This document shows, one piece after another, positions 47,113 through 59,313 of a DNA stretch of 64,000 bases. Below the pieces are notes generated by a model that had not been told where the DNA came from, searched no databases, and was given only the letters and a program-made list of their open reading frames with translations. Numbering within the stretch: position 1 is the first letter of the stretch; each line of letters starts with the position of its first letter. The position numbers and the translations under genes are program-made. Source of the DNA: Diadema setosum (Eukaryota; Echinodermata; Echinoidea; Diadematoida; Diadematidae); contig NC_092693.1 in NCBI RefSeq assembly GCF_964275005.1, positions 28,966,173-29,030,172 on the forward strand, written 5' to 3'.

Positions 47113-47450
47113 TAATAATAATAATAATAATAATTGCATTTATATGGTGCTTTATACGGACGTTTTTAATCGCACTGGTGCTAAACAAGAAGCTTAGAAA
47201 ACACAATAACATTAGGACAATGCAAAACTAAAATAACAGTAACAAAAAGAAGTAAAAAAAAAAAAAACCCAACAAAAATACGTGTGATACAGTGATACAA
47301 TAATTAATAACTGACTGTGTGTGCCTCCAGAAAAAAAATACAACCAATTAACACAAACAGAATACAATATAAACAACCAAACTGCAAAAGTACAAGAAAC
47401 TGGTAAAATAAACAAAATAATCAGAGCCCTAAATGAGATGGGCTACCTAT
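47113..47450 (-). repeat. Retroposon-like repeat with (TTA)n tail
   Basis: A (TAA)n run is followed by ttgcatttatatggtgcttt and 'gcactggtgctaaacaagaag'. Read on the minus strand this is a body ending in (TTA)n, the arrangement of a SINE or LINE 3' end. The 5' border near gaggctcac at 47450 is a guess. Confidence 0.45.
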
Positions 47451-48260
47451 GGAGGCTCACATAAAAAAGACATATATAGATATCTATATCTATCACTTAA
47501 TGATAATATATTTCCGAGAGATGATAAGATTACACACAGACGTGCAATGATTCCAAGTGTTTCTCATAGGTATAGCTCATAAAGCGAAACAAAAACAACA
47601 ACGACAAAAAAAATATTGCAATATGATGACGTAAGAGCGGTCGATGGACCGGAAGTATTATACACGGTTACATCACTCTGTCTTACCTTGTGGTTAGATC
47701 AATGAGGGCGTGTTATAGTCACCGCAAGGTGAACTAAATAACGTCTGCCCTAACAGTTTTGTCGCAACTGTCGGACATAGTCATAAAATAGGCATTTCAC
47801 GGAAAGTGTCTCGAGCAAATGATATATCATGGAGACGGTTATAGGTCCATGATGATTCGAAGAATCATGCACCAAACGCCATATGTCAAAAGATATCTCC
47901 ATTCTACAGGGATTATCGAGGTCGTAACTCAGAAGAGGTCAGAAAATCGTTACAAATTAATAGCAAAATCGAAAGTCTATAATTCTTTCGTTCACATGAA
48001 AAAAAAGATATATGCACTATTTTCATTATTTCACACAATAAGACAGGGGGAATTCGGTTGGGAGAAGGAAGATGTGAAATAATCATAATCTTCAGGGGTG
48101 TATCTTCAGATTCGCATATTCATATACGATATAGGCCTTGTAACTACTTTATACTGCACCTGACTACTGGCAGCGCAAATACGTCACGTTATACACAAGT
48201 AGTCCTTACAGTTGAATATACAGAATTCTGGAACTCCTTGCAGCCCACTAAAAAGCAGTA

Positions 48261-48398
48261 CATGGACATCATTTCATATTTTCAAAAGAGAAGTGAAAAA
48301 AGTTTTTAGCAGATGAAATCCCAAATATATCTCATTTATCTCAAATTAATAAAGATGTTATAGCCATTTTTGCATATGTGTAATATATATATATATAC

Positions 48399-48442
<44 letters not shown>

Positions 48443-48586
48443 ACGACCTCAATTCAAGTACATGTACATCATTTCATATTTTCAAAAGAGAAGTGAAAAA
48501 AAAAAGTTTTTAGCAGATGAAATCCTAAATATATCTCATATATCTCAAATTAATAAAGATGATATAGCCATTTTTGCATATGTGTA

Positions 48587-48642
<56 letters not shown>

Positions 48643-48660
48643 ACGACCTCAATTCAAGTA
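48261..48660. repeat. 200-base tandem duplication
   Basis: Unit one (48261-48460) and unit two (48461-48660) are about 95% alike. They share 'tttcaaaagagaagtgaaaa', 'tagcagatgaaatcc' and 'ttcaaacgacctcaattcaag', and each holds its own (TA)n tract. Confidence 0.9.
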
Positions 48661-50985
48661 ATTTCTGCAGAGAAAATTAGATCAACGAAACTATACAGAC
48701 TGCTCAATTGAGCAGATCCTCAGGTATATGCTGATGTTACATGGACTGTATTCCAGAGAACAAACGAATTGATACTGTTATTCTTCCTAGCATCCTTGAA
48801 AATCTTGGGAACATCTCCGTAAAAGTGTGTGAAAAAGTTCTTCGTCAGCTCGTCGGTGAACGACAAATCATCTTGCTTGCCAAAATCACCATTGCGGATG
48901 ACGGAGAGCCATTAAACTGTTCCAGAAAGAACGACAATAAAAAGAATAAAAAAGTTGGCAACTGCTGATGCTATTGATCAACCCGACAAAAAGGCGGAAA
49001 CGGGTAGAAATGTATGTCGTAACAAAACAAATACTAATAGGCATGAGTAGTTTTCCTCCATTCGTTCTCCGCAGATGCATCATTTGACTACAGAATGAAC
49101 GGAGTGAGGTGAAGGATATTAGTTAACACTTTGGAAACCAGTGCTCGCTTAGATTACAAGGATATTCGATACCTTTGTTACCTTATAGTGATTATTCCAC
49201 ATTGAACTTTCGCAGTGGGTATATTAATGGATTAAACCTGCCACTGGAAAATATGGAGTTTGTTGCAAATTCGTCTCTGAAGCGCGCAATTTTGAGAAGA
49301 CAGTGGAACTTCTTCGACAAGGTATGCAGCATTATTTACTTCATTCGTGGATTTCTATCAGATGTATCCCTGTCTTGTCAAACAAAAATCGTGCAAACCA
49401 CTTTTATATTCGTAAATTGTAACATTTGCTTGCTTACCTACAGACGATTAATTCGTGGTCACTGGATCGTTTACTTCTGTTGTGTCTTGGAAAGAAAGAT
49501 TCTTGTTAGCATTTCTAGATAGATGCATGTATCACATGCTAGGATTGTATCATTCGTGAATTATCAAACTCGTTTGTTACAGGTTTGCAGGACGTTTTTA
49601 GCATGATGATGACTTTAGCATGAGTTGACAAGAGCTAGTTATTAAAACATTCCAGTTATACAAATTCTTTTAATTATCAGTTTGTTCACGTTGTCATTGT
49701 ATTATCATTGGAAGTACAACCGTCATTTGTATTATGATATCCTTCATGAGAATATTGGAAAAGAGTTGTCGTGTTTCCATTTTTCTAGCAAATCGAAATT
49801 TGATCTGGATTTCACAAAAGGAAACAACATAACCTTGCTTGACGAAGAACGAGATTCATCTACTATGATCATGATAACGACATTGATGATGATATGGTAT
49901 CATGGAGATGAGATGATGATGATAATGATTTTTATTTTTCTTCCTCTGCTAGATTTTCTTTTGACGTCATCATCATCATCATTATCATCATCATTATCTT
50001 TTGAAACCATTATCATTGTTATTATTACGTGGCTTCAGATACATTCTTTGTGTTACCGCTGACAACATTTTGTCATTTTTTTTTTGGCTAGGAAAACAAA
50101 GGTGATGATTTAGCCTCATAAAATGATCTTTCTTAAAACTGCTTTAAGTAAAATTTTTTAGTAAAATATGTTCGTAGTGATAACTTTGTCTACAAATAGT
50201 TAAGCTCACTTTTTAAAAGAACTGAAGTTGTTTCTTTTCTATTAAATGTTTTGCCAATCATATATATTTGATGCCACAGCGTGAAATATTCCATGTATCA
50301 TAAGGAAAGGGATATGCTATCAAAATACGAAGTTATTTATAAATACGTTGTATTGTGGAGTAATCAAAATCAGGCTTAAAAACAGAGCAACGTTTATTGC
50401 TACCATCTTAATGGCTACGGTTCATGTCTTAAATATAAATGATTATGACAAGTAAAGTGAATTGCATATTTTGAGGCTTTATGAGAGGAAACATATTACT
50501 AATGGGCAATCTTGGTAGGACGTTATAATGAAATACATGTTAAAAAAAAAAACACATTCTAGAACAAAGCACAGGGTGGGATGCCCAGGGTATTAACGTG
50601 GATAATTATACCTTGTGAAGTCATCTAGATACCTTCGTTTGGTTATTGTTTCGTGTATTTTTGTCTGATTGGCTTGCAGCCACTTTGATATTAGATTGAA
50701 AGAGGCTCCACACTGTTGCCTAAAATTGATCCAAACCATTAATAGAATGTTGTTGGTACCTATTGTGTGTGCCAGTGTAAAACAATTGTGTTGCAAATTA
50801 CACGTATGATTAGTCGATAACTAGCACCTTGTCAATAAGCCGTTCCGTTACATACGCCGAGTCCCTTGTTACAATCAATTCATCCCTCCCCCTCCCTCGT
50901 GCCAACTACGTGTACCTTGCCATTTTAAATATTTCTCAACTGTGTGATGGGCTTTTTGATTATCTGTTGTTTTGAGCCCTCATCA
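48661..50985. other. Noncoding stretch with weak exon candidates
   Basis: A 75-codon frame at 48741-48968 and an acceptor/donor-bounded piece at 49189-49321 (D-Y-S-T-L-N-F-R-S...R-R-Q-W-N-F-F-D-K) were considered. Neither resembles a known family, and neither connects in phase to the possible exon at 45173. ATC/ATG-rich simple sequence occurs at 49880-50010. Confidence 0.25.
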
Positions 50986-50987
50986 AA

Positions 50988-51023
<36 letters not shown>

Positions 51024-51103
51024 CCTTTATGGCCAATTTTTCCTCCTTTTTTCTTATTCTCCATCGGACTTATGGGGTCTTTATTAGTATGTAAATTCTC
51101 ACT

Positions 51104-51215
51104 GCTGGTAGTAGTAGTAGAAGTAGTAGTAGCAGTAGTAGTAGAAGTAGTCGTAGTAGTAGTAGTAGTAGTAGTAGTAGTTGTAGATAGTAGTAGTAGA
51201 AGTAGTATAGAGTAT

Positions 51216-51264
<49 letters not shown>

Positions 51265-51265
51265 A

Positions 51266-51312
<47 letters not shown>
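51104..51312. repeat. (TAG)n microsatellite
   Basis: A long imperfect TAG/TAGTAGAAG trinucleotide tract; the homopolymer open frames around it are not genes. Confidence 0.95.
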
Positions 51313-53140
51313 AAATTTGTACCCCATGGCAACGCATAATAATAAGTTTGTTAAGTACAGAGATTGTTTCGGCGTGGTTAAGGGTGAAACCCAAGTGCTG
51401 AATCATTAATCGCAATTGGGCGGTCATCAAAATGGTAGTGTGAGAGGCACAGATATACACTAGACTGAGCGCTTCAAAACAAGGTGGACTCGTTTTCTTT
51501 TCTTCTCTTTTCTTTCACTCTAGTTTCCCCCTTGATTGGAACATCCTTTTGACCCACGATGACACCGTCCCTCCATCTAAATTCGTATTCATGCTCTCCG
51601 TTTTAGGGCCATCGGTAATAGAGGTGCAATGTTTGTAACGCACAATGGCAGGGCGATCGTTTTTGAGGAATACCGATCTCATACTTAGCATTCAATTCAA
51701 TTCAATCATAGTTTATTTCCAATCCAATCAATCAACGAGAATCAAGGAAAAAAAAAAACATAGCATAAATGGTTGACCGTGCGTTGCCTGCGTTGGCTTT
51801 GCGTTTAGACCTGGCGTAGCGTTGTCTTTGCAGGCAGCAGTGATATAAATACTATAGTATTAATATGTACTAGTAACTCGCGACGAACCTCTGTCAGCCA
51901 GTGTGTATAATTATGTGTATCGATATGTTCTGATTAATAGGAGAGATATAAAAGACTTGTAATAATAGGGCAATGGTGAGGGGTCAAGGACAGAAAGTTG
52001 AGAGAATGTGGAGGTGTGGACAGTCAATGAACACAGTTCGCCTATTGGATGGAATAATATTATTTTCGCGTAAATAAGTGGCAAATTACCACTCAGTATA
52101 GAATTTCCATGACAAATACTTTTCTGAATATTGTTTTGATGATTCTACATGATACAACACAAACAAGCCTTTCATGTAAGTCCTGTACCCTAATTCTCTT
52201 CTTATCCATAAGATAGTAATTATTTTTTTCTCATTTTTTAAAAAGAAATCTTAAGATATCGTTGAGCAATACACAAAGGACTGTACAGCCTCACTCTAGC
52301 CTAACATATTTTAACTTCGTTCAAACCAAAATGCAAACACCACGCACCCACCGACACACACATGCACAAAAACCGACACGCCCTCTTACACACTATCACA
52401 TGGGCGTTCTCTTTTCGCTCATTTCTTTTATTCTAAAAATTTCTTGGCATATTTTCATTTATTTCGAGGCCACCACCCTATGTAGTCAAGCTTTGCTCAT
52501 GATGGCAGTCTCCTGCAAGTTTATTTTCTTTTGTTCTTTGTTGGCAAGGTGCGATGAATTTGTCATGATATTGTATAAAAAATGATATCATAGAATTATG
52601 GACCGATGACGTAACACATCGGAAGCATAGATACTTAATGTTTTATAATTATCTTTATTTACAGAAACATCTTTGTCATGTCATTGCAATATTTGTGTTA
52701 ATGTTTTTTTTCGAAGAAAACTGCAGAAATAAAGTAAACAAGCAAACATGCAAACAAAATGCCCTTTGCCGTCCGGAAGACACAGATTTTTTTCACCTCA
52801 CGCCCAAACTTCATATCGGGACCCCAGACTTAACACCTGTATCTTCCCTCTACAAAGATTTACATACCACCCGGATGGAACATTCCGTGTTACGTATTCC
52901 TTCCCGGCTAGTTATTCATAACACCACATAACATTACAGTGTAATGTCATGTGAGAGTTTGGATGCTCTTTAAGAAACTGAAGATTTGGAACATCTCCAG
53001 GAATGCTTTTTGTGAAATATAATTCTGATTTCCTTCTTTCCTGTTCAAGGACACAACGATAAAGCCTGTGTGCAGAAAGGTCTAGACAAGAAATTGTTCA
53101 GAGGCAAGAACTTTCACAATCGAATTTTACTAGTCCCACA
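51313..53140. other. Noncoding stretch
   Basis: Contains a short retroposon tail near 51686-51740 (attcaattcaattcaatc). No exon supported. Confidence 0.35.
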
Positions 53141-53160
53141 TGCACATAAGATTATGTTAT

Positions 53161-53270
53161 GTGTGTTTAAGATACTCAGCAAGACATTATTTTCCTTGCT
53201 GTGCATGTAATGATATGTGTGTTTAAGATACTTAGCAAGACATGGTTTTCTTTGCTGTGTAATGCTACTT
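53161..53270. repeat. 56-base tandem duplication
   Basis: gtgtgtttaagata followed by (c/t)agcaagacat occurs twice with a 56-base period. Confidence 0.8.
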
Positions 53271-55740
53271 GAACTGTGGCAGTCAAGGAAAATTCCAGGA
53301 ATAGAAATATAGAGCCAAATTAATAAATTTAAAGCGTTAAGGAACGTATTAGAATGATTTTTTTTTTTTGGGGGGGGGGGGAGGGTTATCAAATTGTGTT
53401 TGAATTTGAATTTGTACCACTTTCTGCGTCTGTATAGTATTCAATTGTGTGTTGGCGGGGTAACGTAGCAGATAGATCGGGTTTTTACTTAGAAATCAAT
53501 TCGTAATTACGCGATCAAGCCGCTTTTCAAACATTTACGTGTGTGTGTGTATGTGTGTGTGTGTGTGTGTGTGTTATCTTCAAGTCATATATTTTTCTGT
53601 TTGTTTGTTTGTTTTTGTTTTCTTATTTTAGTTTGAAGACAGTTTGATAAAGGTCACCTTCCTTATTATAGTTATGACTGTGTCCGGGTGATTTCGCCAG
53701 GCGTGTAGCATGTGTTGTGTCCGACTTTGGTCATACATACACTCACACTACTGTTCCGTTGCTGTGTGATGAGAATTCGACTACTCAGCAGCACTAAGTA
53801 ATAAACACTCCAAGCTTGACACGAATTCATGACTCAAACCACACGTGATGACGATACCGAAACTTTTCTAAACAGTTTCGCTGATCCACCCAGAGTGCAT
53901 AAGGCTCAGACAGGGAAGTTATGCTTTCAAGGCAGGACTTAATTTGCCGACTGGCCATGGTTTTTGTTTCATGTCGTAGTCTCATGTGACTGTAATAGAA
54001 ATAGTTATTAATTTCGTTAAAAATGTTATGTCTATATTTCGTCCAGTATGGCTGTAAAGTTCTCATTTTTATTATGAGATCGCAAAGGAATTAAGTTACG
54101 AGCTCACTTTCAGCCAAAGAGTCCACCTCACTTTCGTCAGTGATATGGGATGATTTCGCTGCTTCCACTTCCCAGCCAAGGACCCGCGTCACAGTTGACA
54201 GTGACAGTAGCCTTCTTTAGTATTGAACACATGGCCCATTCAGATAGAAAATCGACTTTGTCCTATAGGCCTATATTATAATAACAATGTTGGCGGGAGA
54301 TACTTCTCCTGGTTGCCAAGCTATGACTGTCCCATCCATTGTACTCCCCTACTTTGGCGAAGAGAAGCAAGTGCATGGCAGTATCATCAAAATCGCTATC
54401 AATGTTTTTAGATCGGACTGTGGAACACGTTTTATACGTTAGATGCCAGATTTTTATGAGACTCATTCTATTGGAAGGTATATTTGAGGCATGAAGGGAG
54501 AGCTTGTTATGATACATGGATACAAGAACGACAAAACAATGCACCAGTGATCACTGAAAGCGAGATTCCATACCATGTTCAAAGTGACTTTATGAAACAA
54601 ATTCAATTTAAACAAATAGTTAATGGTAAGGTTTCACTAGAAGGGAAACTAAAGATGTTCTTGAATTCTAGAGTTCACGGGTTTTTACGAATCAATGAAA
54701 TTAGCAGAGCCCACATAATACATAAGAAGGTATGATAATGTCATCACCTCATAACTATTTAACACATCTAGGAATGGTTTTAAAAATCGCCCATTTGCAA
54801 ATCAGCTGAATAACAAAGAAATGTATTCAGTTTCTTCATTTTGACAAGATGGGTACTAATTCTTAGTAGTCACAGGGTACGATATAGCACTTTTGAAAGA
54901 AAAGCATAACGATACATACAACAGTAACATTGTTTTGCATCCCATATTGAAATTATATTATCACTATAGATCCAGATATAAAAAGGCTGTATATAATGAA
55001 ATAATTCCCACAAACGACAGAACTGATGACAATGAGAATGATAATATCAAGACAACAGTGGCAACGACGATATAGGATAATGAAAATGATCATATTAAGA
55101 AGACGAAGAAGAAGAGAAAAAGAAGAAATATCAAGGTTGGAGGAGGAGGAGGAGGAGGAGGAGGAGGGGAAATTATTATATTTCTGATCGATGTGGTTGT
55201 CATAACTACCTTGTGCTCATTCAAATCAAAACCATTGAATCTGTGAAATCGTGAATATGATTATGGTCAACCAGTTACATATTATAAGAAAAAAAAAAGA
55301 ACCCCCGCATACTATGCCTTGAAAGCATTTTGAGAAATATGTGATATTGGATTGTGTTGTACGATGATATTGATGGAAGTAATGTGGAAGACAGGAAGAG
55401 ATAAAGCAGGAGAGAGAGAGAGAGAAGAAAGAGAGAGAGAGATATTAAATACGCAACAGGGCGTATGCATTGCCCACGAGAAGTCAGTCTGAAGTGATTT
55501 TAGTATACACTGTTTACACATTGTAAAGAAGTTGGATATGGTTGAAACTACATGGGAGCCACAATCGTTGTTTACCGGTGGGGTAGTCACCAAACCACAC
55601 CGACCCGCTGAAATCTGAATCAGAAACCGCAGCCACTTGTGTCTGACATGTATCGATTATATCCGAGCCCTCTCTCTTTTTTTTTTCCTGATATGAAGTG
55701 ACTGCTCATGAAACAGGTTGCATGTCTGCACTAATCTTTG
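53271..55740. other. Intergenic stretch with one unrecognised open frame
   Basis: The frame at 54484-54735 is 83 codons, mixed in composition, with an AAG|GTATGA donor-like end. It contains F-M-K-Q-I-Q-F-K-Q-I-V-N-G-K-V and no known domain. I could not decide whether it is coding. (GT)n at 53540-53574, (GGA)n at 55138-55168 and (GA)n at 55409-55442 are also present. Confidence 0.25.
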
Positions 55741-55802
55741 CTCCTTTCTACTGAAGTCAGCGCTGTAGGCACTTGTCGTGTGTTTTCTATCCCTATAAAA
55801 TT

Positions 55803-55805
<3 letters not shown>

Positions 55806-55849
<44 letters not shown>
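55806..55849. repeat. (TA)n microsatellite
   Basis: Pure TA dinucleotides. Confidence 0.95.
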
Positions 55850-55850
<1 letters not shown>

Positions 55851-56125
55851 CATTTTTGCATTGATGAATAAAAGAACTATTTTCCTAGGCCTCTCTTCTC
55901 TCTCTCTCTCTCTCTGTAATATTATCGATTCCTCTTTCGTCTCTCCCTCTCTTTCTGTCTCCTTTTTTCAATGTCTCCTATGTCGCTAGTGCTGATTACT
56001 ATCTATTTAAAAAAATATATATTTTTGTCGTTTTATGTATATCTCTATTTTTACATTTATACCAATGTCTCTAAGTGTATGTATTTACACAATATACATT
56101 AATTTGTCCGAACCATTGAAGGAGA

Positions 56126-56129
<4 letters not shown>

Positions 56130-56170
<41 letters not shown>
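56130..56170. repeat. (TA)n microsatellite
   Basis: Pure TA dinucleotides. Confidence 0.95.
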
Positions 56171-56172
<2 letters not shown>

Positions 56173-56694
56173 ATTGGCCTTAATAGATCACTGTGTAAAT
56201 CGCAATGTGAACACATTTATTTTAACGATCTTATTATATTTTAAGATTCGTTAAAGGGATGTATCTAAAAGAAATATATCATCTAATTTATCGAGCCACA
56301 AGTCAAATCATGGATTTCTCAGAGACAGAAAGAGACTGTCTCTCCATATGCTCATTTCTGTTTCAACATCTTTCTCCAGCTCTAGCTATGAATATAATTT
56401 GTTAACAACAAATCACATTTACAATGCCGTTATGCACGAAAGTGACTTACGATGTAGATAGTTGATTCAACTCCTCTCAGGTCTTCATTATGATTAATTG
56501 CAGTTAGAGACCTTAGTTTTGAAATTAGGCTTAAATTGAACTCTGTCTCTCACACATGCACTGAAGTGTGAATATATTTATTAAATAACTGCGGACGATT
56601 CTCCATTTTGATAAGAGTCCCATAATCAAAGCTCCAAGCTTCATGATCAGTATTTCTTTTCCTTTTTCTTTACATACCTTAAGTTCAGGGAAAA

Positions 56695-56698
56695 TCAG

Positions 56699-56730
<32 letters not shown>

Positions 56731-56780
56731 GCAACAACATCAACAACATCATCAACAACAACAACAAAAACAACAACAAA
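56695..56780. repeat. (CAG/CAA)n microsatellite
   Basis: Mixed CAG, CAA and CAT trinucleotides. Confidence 0.85.
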
Positions 56781-57774
56781 CTATGACTAAGATGCAAGCG
56801 TCAGACACACCACAGATCATTCTGTATCCTATAGCACCAAAAGCCTTTTTTTCACCTCTTTCCCCCTTACTCATGAATCCCTTCCGGCAGGGTGTCGGGA
56901 CGGTAAAAAAGACGACGATGTGGCAGGGATGCTTCAGTTACCACGGCAACAATGTTATGCGCTTGCTCGAGGCATCTGCTGTACACTGCTTTCCTGAAGA
57001 TTTACAGAGGTCGAAACAGAGAATTTTGGAGATGACAGATGTTGAATGTATCACTTAATGTGCTTCTTTCATGACCGATTTCCCTCACTATACGTCACTA
57101 TATGCCATAAATATAAAAACTTTCACTTAAACAACCTTACATAACTATACGCCTCCAGGAATTGACAAAACGCTGTAGTTTAAACAGAATGTCAACATGT
57201 TCTGTCTCTGTATGATAAGGAACATTTCTAACCTCGTATAACATATTGCAACATTGTTCGGGGGAATTGTTATAAAAGCGAAAGTAAGAGTTCAGAATTA
57301 AAAAAAAAAGAATAATTTTTATTTTTATAATTACACAAAACATGCAGTTTACGGATTATAACGCCTCAAATTGCATGATATAGAATAATCTGTAGATATC
57401 AATGTGTATGGGTGTGTACGGTAATATCTGTTTACTTCTCTCTCCAACACTCCTATATTTACAACCGAAACATTCTTCCCTAACGCGCATGATTCATAAC
57501 ATTCACCTCAACAATCGCCAGATGCTGTTTGTCACTAATCTCTTAAACACCATGACCCCGATATTAAATGCGGACACGTTGCAAGCATCGGGAGCCAACA
57601 CTTATACCTCCTTCATGTAATTGGGAAAGACTTGAAATTCACGCTGCTAATCAGATAGACTACATAACAATCCAAACGCACATCCATCGAAGTATAAACA
57701 ATGGCAAATGTTTCGTATTACCTATTGAACTAATGCCCATATTCAAAGCAGTATCAATCAATACAAATTTTCAA

Positions 57775-58020
57775 TCTGAATTCAATTCAGTTCAATTCAG
57801 TTCAATTCAATTCAATTCAATTCAATTCAATTCAGTTCATTTCAATTCAAGAGTTTAACTATTTACATAACAAATGACTCAAAGCGATACATGTGTCAAT
57901 TTGACTTTCATTCAGCTGATAAGCACAGTTCATTGAACACAATATAAATTATATGCGCGAATGATATAAAAAAAAGAAACAATGCACACTTTGTCATGGT
58001 AACAAAAAAGAAGAAGAAAT
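57775..58020 (-). repeat. Retroposon 3' end with (AATTC)n tail
   Basis: A clean run of ttcaattcaattc units (57780-57835) is followed by a body containing 'caatgcacactttgtc', whose reverse complement is shared with the 30.0 kb copy. This is the best preserved tail of the family in the window. Confidence 0.5.
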
Positions 58021-58090
58021 CATAATTCACGAACTACAAACAACAATGTTCTCAGTCATATACATGAAACTATATAATGATGACATACAC

Positions 58091-59059
58091 ATATATACTT
58101 ACATGTTTATAGGTGCTCATTATGATAATTTTATATAACTGCGCAGACATGCGGTTTGTGCTCAAATATCTATTTTATTCAAGGGTCAGTTATAAGGGTC
58201 AGTTTCGCTTGCAGTTTGTGTTATTTCTATGCTATACATTTGTACAAGTAAAATCATTTTACGACAAATCAACAATATTCACATCAAAATAAGAGTATCC
58301 AAAGAGTACTTTAATACCCCCAGCCTTGCACCTGGACCAGCACTGTACTACCAGGTTGCGAGTGATAGAAAAGAATGTCACATTTTGGCATTATAATGAT
58401 ATCGTCAGCACCAGAGGTTCTAGCTTGGTCACGTTGAAAGCGAAATCCAGGATTAGTAGCAGTGTATTTTTTTTTTATTTGAAAAGAAACATAATACATG
58501 TATATCATCACGAGCGTCAATAGAGATAATGCACAGTTATCCTGTATTACACGAAGTGATCGCGGGGGGGGGGGGGAGGGGAGAGGGAGGGGGAGGGAGG
58601 AGTATTGTATTGCCATGTTCAGAACTCGTAATTGGTATCTGATACTCTTTCAAAATATTATTTGCAACAACAGAAGATACGATGAATACGGAATCATCGA
58701 TAAAGCGTGAATCTTGTAGCAAAGTAACGTAAATCAATGACAATTTGCATTTCAGCTACAATTTTTTTTTCTTTTTCAATATACAAAAATGTCAGGGGTT
58801 AACACGTGAAGAATCCAAACGTATCTTTTGATTTGCATGATGATTTTGGTTGCGGCCAATGTCATTGTGTTGCGAATCACACGAAGCTTCAACATTCTGT
58901 AAATTTCCCATGATGACCACTTTACGATGGGGACGTAGACCTACTCATTGTACCGTAACAAATTACTGATTAGAAAACAAACTAACACTCAACAAAGTGT
59001 CAGTTACGACAGCTACTGGACATGTAGCACCTAATTCCTGTACCTAATGCTGCAATTCC
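58091..59059. other. Upstream of the ENTR1-like gene
   Basis: Contains a G/GGGA-rich run (58564-58600); no exon recognised. Confidence 0.4.
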
Positions 59060-59162
59060 ATTGGTCACAAGTTTTGCGTCGTCACAATTTCTGTTGAGAG
59101 CGGAGCGCAATGACCTTTCACCGTGCAAAGGCAAAGGTCATGAAAACACAATCACAACAATC
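59060..59162 (+). promoter_or_regulatory. Proximal promoter/5' UTR of the ENTR1-like gene
   Basis: An inverted CCAAT box (ATTGG) lies at 59060-59064, about 100 bases before the start codon. Further down, TGACCTTT and AAAGGTCA form an inverted pair of nuclear-receptor-like half-sites around 59130. The start ATG sits in the context acaatcATGG. Confidence 0.45.
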
Positions 59163-59313
59163 ATGGCTTCCTATCTCGGAGACGATCTGTCGTCTGATTC
59201 CGACGATGTTAATCCCTTTTCTTTCAAAACATTTCTCACGAAGTCCACTCCCAAACCGGAACAACCACAACCTGTACAAGTAGAGTCAGACGGTAGTAGC
59301 AGCAGTGAATCAG
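59163..59313 (+). CDS. ENTR1-like exon 1
   Basis: Fifty codons plus one base, rich in D/S, with the first N-P-F-S-F-K motif and a P/Q-rich stretch (PKPEQPQPVQ). It ends at CAG|GTAATG. Confidence 0.7.

Noticed and set aside
51070-51460. Long poly-Leu, poly-Val, poly-Thr and poly-Tyr open frames
   Set aside because: All are frames of one TAG trinucleotide tract.
54484-54735. 83-codon open frame as a coding exon
   Set aside because: Composition is not homopolymeric and a donor-like site follows, but no acceptor in suitable context, no family match and no partner exon were found.
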